DNA from: a virus
Length of the DNA: 43,634 nt
Strand: one strand, 5' to 3'
Virus record (IMG/VR): IMGVR_UViG_3300048924_000624
Location: 1 to 43,634 of that record
The notes under the pieces are model-generated. The model searched no databases, had not been told where the DNA came from, and saw nothing but the letters and a program-made list of their open reading frames with translations. Positions 15,392 to 23,311 of the stretch are shown here, piece by piece. Within the stretch, counting starts at the first letter, position 1. Each line of letters starts with the position of its first letter. The position numbers and the translations under genes were made by a program.

Positions 15392-16857
15392 GCTGCCAGC
15401 ATCTCCTCAAGCGCATAGTTGTTATTCACCCGGACGCGCAGGCTGATAAGCTCAGTCGGCGATTTCGGACCAAAGTCATAGTTGATGTACAGCACGCCCG
15501 CCGCCATGCTCTCAGCGGTGTTAAGCTCCTCATCCAGCCAGGCGCGGCCGCCAAAAATGGCGCCGAGCCCGACCAGCTGACGCATATAGGCGTTGATGGT
15601 GCCGATAATGTCGTCGGCATTCTCCCTGTCCAGCGGGCGGTCAACGTATTCCAGCATCGTTTCCTGAATGCTGTCCTCGATGACGTCGGCGGTACGGCGA
15701 ACCGATTCAAAGCGCCACTGCGGGTTGGTACCGCACAGGCGGCTCCCCCAGTGTTTAAATCCGGCACGGCGGATAATGGTGGACACGTTCTGCATGTTGA
15801 GCAGGTTCGCGTCGCAGTTTTCATCGCCGAGAATAAACTCGTCGATCTGCTCCACGCCGAGGATATTGTTAATGTCCTGGTTGGATTTGCTCCACCACCA
15901 GCCCTTCTCGAAGTCGATACGGGCGCGCAGCCCCGCCGCAAACGCAGAATACGGACGATAAACCAGCTGGCCGTCGGCGTTGCTGACCTGAACACGCGGG
16001 CGCAGCAGCTCGGTGCGGGTACCGTAAGACTGGCGACGCTGCACCACATCCTGCAGCGTGGCACCGGACTCACAGTCAACATACGCCACCGCCCGCAGCT
16101 TGCCGGCAACGGTTTCCAGCGCCTTGCCCACCGCATCATCCTCACTGAACCCCGGCGCAATCACGATTCGCGGCTGGTATGTCGTCACGGATTTCGCCGA
16201 TGACAGCGCCCCAATCCCGGCCAGCACCGCTGCACGTTTCTCCTCTTCACTGGCCCCTTCCGCCACACGCACCACCACGGTCAGGGCATTTCGCTGGTCA
16301 TTGATTTCGGTGAGCGCCTGTTTCAGCGTGCCTTTATCACCGAGACGGGAAAGCATCGTGGTACCGACAATCGCAACGGGCGTATTCATCGGGAACGGCT
16401 CATCCTCACCGCCTTCAAGCTGCTGCCTGAACGGTGAGACAATACCGCTACCGCTGCCCGCTGCGGTCACTTTCACCTCTGCCACCGCGCTCACCGCAGC
16501 AACAACGGCTGAAGGGGTTGACGTCAGCTTCCCGGCTTCATCGCAGCCAAGCGTGATGGTCAGCGTTAAAGCTGCCGCATCCCAGACGGCGGAAGTCTCC
16601 ACCTCCGCAGGATTTTCCAGATCGGGAATACCGGCTACCGCCTCAACCACCACCACGTTGCCTGCCCTGCCGGTGATTTTCGCGGCAAAATCAACAACGT
16701 TATCCAGAATGGGGGTTCCTGTGCTGACACTGGCCGGCGTACCGGCAGAGGCATCAGGCGCAGTACCTACCAGACCGATAATGGCCGTCTGGATCGTCGT
16801 GACCGCGACCGTACCGGATGTCAGCTCGATCGTTTCCACACCATGTAAATTCGCCAT
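15388..16857 (-). CDS. Tail sheath protein (P2 FI)
   Basis: 489 residues forming the contractile sheath. N-terminal HGVETIELTSGTVAV, a variable inserted domain (about 60-160), then the conserved core PRIVIAPGFSEDDAVGKAL, AVAYVDCE, and the C-terminal GSRLCGTNPQWRFESVRRTADV and ARVNNNYAL-type end found in sheaths. It is longer than P2 FI (396), because of the extra domain near the N-terminus. Its presence shows that the phage is a myovirus. Confidence 0.95.
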   Translation of the reverse strand: MANLHGVETIELTSGTVAVTTIQTAIIGLVGTAPDASAGTPASVSTGTPILDNVVDFAAKITGRAGNVVVVEAVAGIPDLENPAEVETSAVWDAAALTLTITLGCDEAGKLTSTPSAVVAAVSAVAEVKVTAAGSGSGIVSPFRQQLEGGEDEPFPMNTPVAIVGTTMLSRLGDKGTLKQALTEINDQRNALTVVVRVAEGASEEEKRAAVLAGIGALSSAKSVTTYQPRIVIAPGFSEDDAVGKALETVAGKLRAVAYVDCESGATLQDVVQRRQSYGTRTELLRPRVQVSNADGQLVYRPYSAFAAGLRARIDFEKGWWWSKSNQDINNILGVEQIDEFILGDENCDANLLNMQNVSTIIRRAGFKHWGSRLCGTNPQWRFESVRRTADVIEDSIQETMLEYVDRPLDRENADDIIGTINAYMRQLVGLGAIFGGRAWLDEELNTAESMAAGVLYINYDFGPKSPTELISLRVRVNNNYALEEMLAA

Positions 16858-16873
16858 TCATTTTCTCCAGGCA

Positions 16874-16896
16874 TAAAAAAACCTGCCGCGGCAGGT
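16874..16896 (-). terminator. Terminator-like hairpin between spike V and sheath
   Basis: On the minus strand ACCTGC / GCAGGT with a CGCG loop is followed by seven T residues. It overlaps the last base of the gpV stop codon. Confidence 0.7.
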
Positions 16897-17519
16897 CACA
16901 TTTTTTGATTGGGAGGATTCGTGGTACCACCGCCGTCACCATTTTCTTTATGGTTATGGCCGTTGTAGGTTTCGCGGATCCCGCTCATTTTCCCGGCACC
17001 GTCCGAAATCTCCTGTGTTGCACCGATATTTCCGGCCACGTTCGTGTCGGCATTTATCTGCGTTTTCCCCTGAACGGTCAGGGTGTCGGTGATTTCCACC
17101 GGGCCGTCCAGCGTGCCTTTCCCGATAATTTTGTAGGTCCCATTCTCCGCCAGCGTGATGGTCAGGGCATGCGCCGCCCGGTCATAGCGAATCTCGGTAC
17201 CGTCGCCGTAGCGGGTGATATGCTCACTGTCGCTGCCCTTCGGCACCGGCAGACCGCCGGTATTCCAGCCGGGAAACACCCGGCCATTATTCAGCTCGCC
17301 CGCCTCCGAGAGCACCGTGACCGCATCCCCGACCGCATACGGATTGGAATCAGCCCGGTTTTCCCCGGAAAAGCCCTGACAAAGCGGCAGCCAGGTGGTG
17401 ACGATATCGCCCAGATCAACCCGGCATTTCGGTATACCATCATGCTTAACGGAGTGAATAACCCCACGCCGGACGATATTCGCCAGACGGCGCTGTAAAT
17501 CGCCCTCGATATCACTCAT
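16896..17519 (-). CDS. Baseplate spike protein V (P2 gpV)
   Basis: 207 residues forming the membrane-piercing spike. N-terminal OB-fold (RRLANIVRRGVIHSV, then RVDLGDIVTTWLPL), a beta-helix with regular short strands (about 105-185), and a C-terminal apex with YNGHNHKENGDGGG, whose HxH binds an iron ion in P2 gpV. It overlaps the upstream gene by 8 bases. In P2, V is directly followed by W, J and I; here the sheath-to-hub block lies between V and W. Confidence 0.93.
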   Translation of the reverse strand: MSDIEGDLQRRLANIVRRGVIHSVKHDGIPKCRVDLGDIVTTWLPLCQGFSGENRADSNPYAVGDAVTVLSEAGELNNGRVFPGWNTGGLPVPKGSDSEHITRYGDGTEIRYDRAAHALTITLAENGTYKIIGKGTLDGPVEITDTLTVQGKTQINADTNVAGNIGATQEISDGAGKMSGIRETYNGHNHKENGDGGGTTNPPNQKM

Positions 17520-18066
17520 CGGGTTTTGCCTCGTAAATCAGCTGATAGTCATCCACATGTGTCCGACCGATATCCGGTGCCTTACCCAGCCAGGCTGCTT
17601 TCAGCGGGGCATTCAGCTGTGCAAACGGATCCGCACCAAAGGCGGCTGACTGTGTGAAGGAGATTCGCCAGACCAGGTAATCATCCATGCGCGGATCAAA
17701 CTCATCGCGTGCTGCATCGACAAAGATGGCTGGCTCCAGATGGGTCAGGCCGAACTGCTGGCCGTCAATCCACTGGGTGATATCTGCGGCCGCCGTGCGC
17801 AGGAAAATTTCCGGGCGACTGACACCTGCCCCGGCCGCATCCACCACCACGAACAAATCGCAGGACAGATTAACGTTGAGCTGCCCCTCGTTGCCCCCGC
17901 CCTGCTCCCAGCCGTTAATGGAGAAATAGACCGCCGGGGTGGTCAGTCCGGTAAATCGGGGGACATTTTTTTCCGGATAGGCATCGGCGTCGCGAACCCA
18001 GTCAATTTTTTTCAGCGCGCCGGTGACAGCATCGTGATACTGCCCCAGCAGCAATGGTTCGGCCAT
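17512..18066 (-). CDS. Probable tail terminator or tail completion protein
   Basis: 184 residues without a recognised signature motif. It lies between the head-completion genes and the spike, where the tail terminator (gpU/gpR-like) gene usually stands. N-terminal MAEPLLLGQYHDAV and a mixed alpha-beta pattern with strands VYFSI, LFVVVDA and DYLVWRISF fit the compact fold of that group. Start and stop overlap or nearly abut both neighbours. Function is from position; confidence in the exact name is low. Confidence 0.6.
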   Translation of the reverse strand: MAEPLLLGQYHDAVTGALKKIDWVRDADAYPEKNVPRFTGLTTPAVYFSINGWEQGGGNEGQLNVNLSCDLFVVVDAAGAGVSRPEIFLRTAAADITQWIDGQQFGLTHLEPAIFVDAARDEFDPRMDDYLVWRISFTQSAAFGADPFAQLNAPLKAAWLGKAPDIGRTHVDDYQLIYEAKPDE

Positions 18067-18074
18067 GGTTTACC

Positions 18075-18737
18075 TCAGACAGAAATACGGGCTTTCACGC
18101 GCCCGCGCAGATCGGTTTCAAAGTGATGCATGAAAATCTCAATCGCCTCAGCAAAGGCGTTATCCTCGATGTAGTTCAGCATCGGCTCATAAATATCGAC
18201 TTCCGCCTCGCGGGTACGACGGGTATCAGGATCGCGAATAACCACCGTGCGCCGGTTTTCACGACGGGAGCGTGCCACCTCACCGTTTTCAAAAGTACGC
18301 GGGGAAAGCAGGCTGCCCTTTGGGGTAAATCCGGCGTTTTCTGCCTGGCGTCGCGCCTTGATATACCTCCCGGTGGATTTATCCCGCCGGGTATGGTGAG
18401 GCCTTACCCGCCCGTTAATCCTGCCTTTCAGGTCTTTTACCTTGATGGCATTGAGTCCAAACCAGAGACGAAAATTATCAAGTTGTGACTGAGAAGCGCG
18501 ATCAAGACGAAAGGAAAGCAGACGCCGGCGCACCAGATCCAGGCTGCGGGGGGCCAGTCCGTCTTTCAGGTCTGACATCGCTTTTTTACGCAAGGTGGTG
18601 GCGGTACGTTTCAGCGCGCGGGAATACGCTGCCCGAAACTGTTTATGGGTGGCACCGATGTGCTCTGCTATCCGCCAGATGGCATCCACATCGATATCGA
18701 CGGGTAAATCCCGTCGCAGTCTGGACTCACGCGCCAT
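18075..18737 (-). CDS. Minor tail / tail completion protein (gpZ- or gpS-like)
   Basis: 220 residues from MARESRLRRDL; the start lies 1 base after the stop of the upstream gene, so a longer frame is rejected. The protein is very basic, with many Arg-Arg pairs, and has RALKRTATTLRKKAM and LNAIKVKDLKGRINGRVRP, like lambda gpZ and virion-morphogenesis proteins, which help finish the tail end that meets the head. The assignment rests on this resemblance and its position between head-tail joining and tail-terminator genes. Confidence 0.6.
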   Translation of the reverse strand: MARESRLRRDLPVDIDVDAIWRIAEHIGATHKQFRAAYSRALKRTATTLRKKAMSDLKDGLAPRSLDLVRRRLLSFRLDRASQSQLDNFRLWFGLNAIKVKDLKGRINGRVRPHHTRRDKSTGRYIKARRQAENAGFTPKGSLLSPRTFENGEVARSRRENRRTVVIRDPDTRRTREAEVDIYEPMLNYIEDNAFAEAIEIFMHHFETDLRGRVKARISV

Positions 18738-18738
18738 A

Positions 18739-19095
18739 TCAGCTCCACTTATTGATGTCCGGCTGCACCTTACCCGGTGTGCCATACGCCAGCGTGACGC
18801 GGGTCCGCCCTTCCTCATCAGCGCCGACGTGCGTCACACGATAAGCCGTACCGTTGATCTCCACACCGTGATGCTTCTCAAGCCCCGCGATATCTGTCGT
18901 CAGCGCGCTGAATCCCGGAGAGCGATCCTGAATTTGTCCACCGGCAGGAACGTCAACCGGCGCATCGGGCGTCTCGAAAATCACTGTGACAGGACGCACC
19001 TCAGTACCGATAAACAGGACCGCCGGCAGTGCTTCCGCAAATGCCCGGGAGATCCGGGCATCTGCACGGGCCAGTCGGGCACGAAAGCGGTTCAT
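18739..19095 (-). CDS. Head-tail joining protein (lambda gpFII-like)
   Basis: 118 residues, the length of lambda gpFII. The pattern is a helical start (RARLARADARISRAF), strand-rich middle with SPGFSALTTDIAGLEKHHGV and a C-terminus with YRVTHVGADEEGRTRVTL, matching the layout of that family. It would cap the connector and accept the tail. It shares one base with the upstream gene and is separated by one base from the next. Confidence 0.65.
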   Translation of the reverse strand: MNRFRARLARADARISRAFAEALPAVLFIGTEVRPVTVIFETPDAPVDVPAGGQIQDRSPGFSALTTDIAGLEKHHGVEINGTAYRVTHVGADEEGRTRVTLAYGTPGKVQPDINKWS

Positions 19096-19430
19096 CAGTA
19101 ACCCAGCCGCACCGGAACAGTATCGACATCTGCAGCTGCAGCTGCCCAGGCGGTACCGGCCAGAGGATTCGGTGTCGCCGCTTCTCCCGCTTCAACCGTT
19201 AGTTTTCCGTCTGCCAGATACAGCTTCTGGCCGGGAGTAACCGCTTCCGCCACCTTTGGCAGAACGAAAACGCCCGTGGTATGCAGCACACCCCACAACC
19301 CTGCCGGGATGTCATCGTGAGCGACGCCAACCAGCGCCCCTGAAAGCACGGCGTCCCCCGAATGAATATCGGTTGTACCGATATTCTGAAAATCAAGGGT
19401 GTTGCCGTCCTGCTGATAATTTTTCGCCAT
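19095..19430 (-). CDS. Capsid decoration-like protein (DUF2190)
   Basis: 111 residues from MAKNYQQDGN, with GGAGAG upstream of the ATG. The sequence shows the DUF2190 pattern: hydrophilic start, SGDAVLSGALVGVAHDDI, LHTTGVFVLPKVAEAVTPGQ and LYLADGKLT. DUF2190 proteins decorate or stabilise capsids, the role of lambda gpD. The gene follows the protease-capsid fusion, after two terminator hairpins. Confidence 0.82.
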   Translation of the reverse strand: MAKNYQQDGNTLDFQNIGTTDIHSGDAVLSGALVGVAHDDIPAGLWGVLHTTGVFVLPKVAEAVTPGQKLYLADGKLTVEAGEAATPNPLAGTAWAAAAADVDTVPVRLGY

Positions 19431-19443
19431 TTTTCTCTCCAGA

Positions 19444-19496
19444 CAAAAAAGGAGCAGCACGCGCCGCTCCGTAATAAAAAACCGTAAGATGACGGT
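19444..19496 (-). terminator. Tandem terminators after the capsid gene
   Basis: Two hairpins with T tracts, read on the minus strand: ACCGT / ACGGT (19481-19496) followed by TTTTTTATT, then GGAGC / GCTCC (19451-19470) followed by TTTTTTG. They lie between the capsid stop and the decoration gene. Late polymerase modified by Q would pass in part, so they may fix the ratio of capsid to downstream products. Confidence 0.75.
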
Positions 19497-19498
19497 CG

Positions 19499-21619
19499 TT
19501 ATTTTTTGGTGACTTTAACCATGCCGCGCCAGTCAAGCGGTGCCACACCTGCATCGATACGCACCTTAAACGCGGCACCGTCAACGGTGAAGCCCTGCTG
19601 CTGCTCCAGATATGGCGTATCGATACCGTCCAGATACGCCACTTCAATAGTGTCGCGTCCCTGTGCAGCAGTCAGGTAGTAATCCGTAGGGCTGCTGTCA
19701 TCCAGACGGGCCTCAGAGGCCACGGTCACAAAGTTCTGAATCGGGTTAACAATACCGCTGTTCGCATCCGCGCCCGGCACGCTTGCAGACTTGATCAGCT
19801 GGTTAGCCCGGGACTCGATAGCCACTGGCGTCAGCATGTAGGCCGGGCGAATATTCAGGCGGCGATCGCCAGATTTTTGCAGCAGCATCGCCTTACGCGC
19901 CGTATCAAGACCTTCGATACTCAGGTCGGCGGAGACCAGGTTGCCGTGGTCAGCGTGGAACAGCGGCTTACCGTCCGACATTTTCGGGTTGCTGGTCAGC
20001 ACTGCCCACACCAGATCGCCCACGGTGGCACGCGCAGCGAGCCCCATTGCCTGCGGGATACGGGTCAGCATGTCCAGGTCATCGTTAATGATGGTCTGGC
20101 GGTCAATGCTGAAAAGTTCTCCGTAGGTCGCCAGCGCAATTGGCTCACCGCGATCCTTAATGGTGACATATTTATATTCCGCCCCGGCGCGGACCTTGCG
20201 AAGCGATGCCAGAGATTCCAGACCGACGCGGTGCGCGGTTTTGAAATCGGTCAGGGTGCCTTTACGGGTCCACTGTTCGAATGACTCTGTGGCCTCATCC
20301 CAGCCCATCAGCACCGCCTTGTGCGCCACGTCCATCAGGATATTGCCGAAGTCGCTGCTGCTGTGAGTGAACGCCAGCCCGACCATCGCCTGTGCCGTGC
20401 CAGCGCCGGAGATACCGATGCCGCGATCGACCAAGGAGGCGCGTGCCAGTTCGCGCAGGGTGTAACCGTTGTAAGCGTTATCCTTCTCGGCCTGCGCATA
20501 GCCCGCGCGGGTCATTACCGCAGCGCGAATGGAATCACCGACCAGATTGCCGTTACCGGCATAAAGGTGAATGGCCCCCGGACCGGCGCTCGGGGTAGTA
20601 CCCGCCGCCAGCGCCTGCAGCAGTTTGTCGCGGGCCTTTTCGGCGTTGCAGGAGAAATCGGCCAGGCATTCCGCTTTCAGCGTCGCGAAGGTCGGGAACG
20701 CCTCAAACACGGCTGAGACAGAATTCACGCGCTCCGCATTCGCCGTCTGCATCTGCTGCTGCAGTTGCTGGGCCAGCGCGGAGATATCGATGTTTGTCAT
20801 CTGCGGCGCGGGCTGTTGTGGCGCTGGCGGGTTCAGGTTTGCCTGCACCGGTGCGGGCTGCTGTACCGGTGCAGGTTGTTGTGGCTGATTCACCGGAGCT
20901 TCGGCGCGCGGCGCAAAAAGAGATTTAATCTGTTCAGGCATGTTCTGGTAATCCTTCAGTTTATTTTCATTCACACAGGCCGCGGCCTGCAGTTCAGGTT
21001 CAAGCTTGTCGGCAAAGCCTTTTTCCACTGCCTCGGCACCGTTAAGCCAGGTCTCCGCTTTCAGCATCGCTTCCAGCTCCTCCTGCCCCAGTCCGGTTTT
21101 GTTCATGTAGGCGCTGAGCATCAGGGCTTCGTTACGATCAAGCCAAGCGGCGTAATCGCGCATGTCGTCAGAATCCCCGGCGATACCGCCCCACGGTTTG
21201 TGGACCATGATCCAGGCGTTTTCTGGCATGTGCACCGTGGCGCCGGGCAGGCAGACAATCATCGAGGCCATACTGGCCGCCACGCCATCCACCCAGATAT
21301 CCACCTTTGCTTTCAGCCGCGACAGGGTGTTGTAGATGGCAAAGCCCTGCATGACATCGCCACCCGGGCTGTGGATATGCAAATCCACCGCGCTGGCCTC
21401 AAACACCCCCGCCTCTTTACAGTCAGCGACAAACTGCTGAGCCGTAATACCCCAGCCGCCGATCACGTCATAAAGGAAGATTTCGACGCGACCTGCAGCC
21501 AGCGCACGGATTTCATACCAGCACTGGCCGTTTGCCGCATCGACACCCGCCAGACTGGCGCGGGGGTTAATCATCATCGTCCGGCTCACGCCGTTTATCG
21601 TCTGGTTTTGCCGTTGCAT
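19499..21619 (-). CDS. Fused ClpP-like prohead protease and major capsid protein
   Basis: 706 residues from MQRQNQTING; AAGGAG nine bases upstream supports this ATG. Residues about 20-215 are a ClpP-fold serine protease: HSPGGDVMQGF, nucleophile Ser116 in VDGVAASMAS and His140 in WIMVHKPWG. A Pro/Gln-rich linker (about 242-273) leads to a capsid domain from MTNIDISALAQQ to the end, with DYYLTAAQGRDTIEVAYLDG near the C-terminus. The protease would cut the linker or scaffold during prohead maturation. Such fusions are known in some phages; lambda uses separate C/Nu3 and E genes. The gene overlaps the portal by 53 bases. Confidence 0.93.
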   Translation of the reverse strand: MQRQNQTINGVSRTMMINPRASLAGVDAANGQCWYEIRALAAGRVEIFLYDVIGGWGITAQQFVADCKEAGVFEASAVDLHIHSPGGDVMQGFAIYNTLSRLKAKVDIWVDGVAASMASMIVCLPGATVHMPENAWIMVHKPWGGIAGDSDDMRDYAAWLDRNEALMLSAYMNKTGLGQEELEAMLKAETWLNGAEAVEKGFADKLEPELQAAACVNENKLKDYQNMPEQIKSLFAPRAEAPVNQPQQPAPVQQPAPVQANLNPPAPQQPAPQMTNIDISALAQQLQQQMQTANAERVNSVSAVFEAFPTFATLKAECLADFSCNAEKARDKLLQALAAGTTPSAGPGAIHLYAGNGNLVGDSIRAAVMTRAGYAQAEKDNAYNGYTLRELARASLVDRGIGISGAGTAQAMVGLAFTHSSSDFGNILMDVAHKAVLMGWDEATESFEQWTRKGTLTDFKTAHRVGLESLASLRKVRAGAEYKYVTIKDRGEPIALATYGELFSIDRQTIINDDLDMLTRIPQAMGLAARATVGDLVWAVLTSNPKMSDGKPLFHADHGNLVSADLSIEGLDTARKAMLLQKSGDRRLNIRPAYMLTPVAIESRANQLIKSASVPGADANSGIVNPIQNFVTVASEARLDDSSPTDYYLTAAQGRDTIEVAYLDGIDTPYLEQQQGFTVDGAAFKVRIDAGVAPLDWRGMVKVTKK

Positions 21620-23087
21620 CTGGCATCGCTCCTTTGTCATTGGCGGCGTCGGAATCAAACACCAGCCCGTGTTTACGGTTAAATTCGGTTTCACGCAGTC
21701 GCTGGCGCTTAACCTCCTGCGGATTTTTACCCCTGGCCCGCGCCCATTCCGCTTCAGTACCGGCACCGCCACGCACAATGGCTTTCCAGGCGTTAGCCTC
21801 TTTCCCCGGATCTATCCACGGCATCACCGGACCGAGATAGAGCGCGTTATAGAGGGAATTCGGATCCACGTCCGGCGGGACTTCAACGCCGCTCAACAGT
21901 GCCATCGCCAGCCATGCGCGGTAAACGGGTCGACTGTGCTGACCCACAAACCACTGCTGCAGGACGTTGTACCCTTCGAAGCTCTCCACAAGCTCCTGAC
22001 GCTGGGAGCTGTAGGTGCCGTTGTAGTCACGGGCAATGCTGGAATAGCTCCCGCGAGTGCCTGCAGCCACGGCCCGCATCTGCCCGTTACGGAATTCGTA
22101 AAGGTGAACGTTCGGGCGGTTTGATTCCACCATGCCCAGGTCTTCGCCGGGCCGGAGTTCGTCGTAAATCATGCCCGGCGCGATATCGTAGTGACGCTGA
22201 CCACCGGGCGTTGAAAACTCACTTTCATCGCCAAGGGACTGGGCATCGCCACGCTTGATATAGAACCCCAGCGCGGCGGCAATACGGGCGGCCACGCGCT
22301 CGCTCTCTTCATAATCCTTGATGTCTGACAGACGGGTAATGACTCCGTGGATCAGGCTGATACCGCGCAGCTGGTGCAGACGCTTGCGCTGCGCCAGGTG
22401 AAGCATGTTGTCAGCAGAGACGGTTTTAAGTTCGGCGCTGAACCGCGTCATGTTCGCCGGGTGGTATTTGTAAACCCGGTACCCGACAGGACGGCCCCAG
22501 TCGTTCACGATGATGCCCTGCCGAACCTGCTGGCCGGCGGTGCTGTTCAGGTTGAACGGTACAAAATCCGCCTCCAGCATTTCCAGCGAGAACGGTACCG
22601 AGGTGGCATGATGCAGGCCCGGCACATTCCCCCTGACCAACTGCGTGAACACTTCCCCGTCACGCAGCGCAGAACGCAACAGCAGGCGCTCGGCTTCCGG
22701 CCGGGTAAACATGCCGGTCACTTCCGGACGCACGGACCATTCCGCCCAGAGTGCCGAAAGCTGCCCGGCAAAATCGGAATGGAGATTGCCCTCAAGATCG
22801 AGTGGCTGAGGCTCAACATGGATGCCGTGGGCGCCAATTACCCGGTCTTCCATTTTGTCGAACAGGCCGATCACCAGGTCATGGTTTTCATCGAGCCAGC
22901 GGGCCTGTTCCCGCAGAGACTGGCCTGCTGCAAATACCGAGGTGTCCGCTGACTGGCTTTGCTTTTTGGCCTTGTGCAGCCGTGACGGGTTGGCCGCTTC
23001 ATACGCATTAAGCCGGAGTCTGTCCCGCGCGCGCGCCGCCGCCCACCCGGGGGAAATAGCCCCCAGTGTTCTTTCAAGAATGCCCAT
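21567..23087 (-). CDS. Portal protein (lambda gpB-like)
   Basis: 506 residues forming the dodecameric DNA gate at one capsid vertex. Family tracts: LRLNAYEAANPSRLHKA at the start, DLVIGLFDKMEDRVIGAHG, GRPVGYRVYKYHP, RGISLIHGVITRLSDIKDYEE and YSSIARDYNGTYSSQRQELVE. A polar tail ending EPDDDD follows. It is placed between the gpW-like connector and capsid, as in lambda. Confidence 0.94.
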   Translation of the reverse strand: MGILERTLGAISPGWAAARARDRLRLNAYEAANPSRLHKAKKQSQSADTSVFAAGQSLREQARWLDENHDLVIGLFDKMEDRVIGAHGIHVEPQPLDLEGNLHSDFAGQLSALWAEWSVRPEVTGMFTRPEAERLLLRSALRDGEVFTQLVRGNVPGLHHATSVPFSLEMLEADFVPFNLNSTAGQQVRQGIIVNDWGRPVGYRVYKYHPANMTRFSAELKTVSADNMLHLAQRKRLHQLRGISLIHGVITRLSDIKDYEESERVAARIAAALGFYIKRGDAQSLGDESEFSTPGGQRHYDIAPGMIYDELRPGEDLGMVESNRPNVHLYEFRNGQMRAVAAGTRGSYSSIARDYNGTYSSQRQELVESFEGYNVLQQWFVGQHSRPVYRAWLAMALLSGVEVPPDVDPNSLYNALYLGPVMPWIDPGKEANAWKAIVRGGAGTEAEWARARGKNPQEVKRQRLRETEFNRKHGLVFDSDAANDKGAMPDATAKPDDKRREPDDDD

Positions 23088-23095
23088 AGAACGCC

Positions 23096-23311
23096 TTACA
23101 AAAAGTTAGCGAGTTTGTACGAACCACCACGGCTGTTAACCGTGCGCCAGCGACGCTCCCAGTATTCAAGCTCGTCGCGCAGCGCTTTCGGGTCGTGGTT
23201 GGTAATGGCGCGACCATTTACGCCAGTAAAGGAAATACTCTTTCCATCCAGCGAGTCCTGATAGGCCTGACGCACCATTAATAACGTTCTCCAGATGTCG
23301 TCTTTCGTCAC
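23096..23311 (-). CDS. Head-tail connector protein (lambda gpW-like)
   Basis: 71 residues with a GTG start overlapping the terminase stop (GTGA). Lambda gpW is 68 residues and binds under the portal. Here DIWRTLLMVRQAYQDSLDG and a C-terminus with DELEYWERRWRTVNS fit that small helix-beta-helix protein, and the position between gpA and gpB is identical to lambda. Confidence 0.82.
   Translation of the reverse strand: MTKDDIWRTLLMVRQAYQDSLDGKSISFTGVNGRAITNHDPKALRDELEYWERRWRTVNSRGGSYKLANFL

Noticed and set aside
15373-16203. 276-codon + strand frame over the sheath gene
   Set aside because: Shadow of the sheath coding sequence; composition is typical of antisense frames in GC-rich genes.
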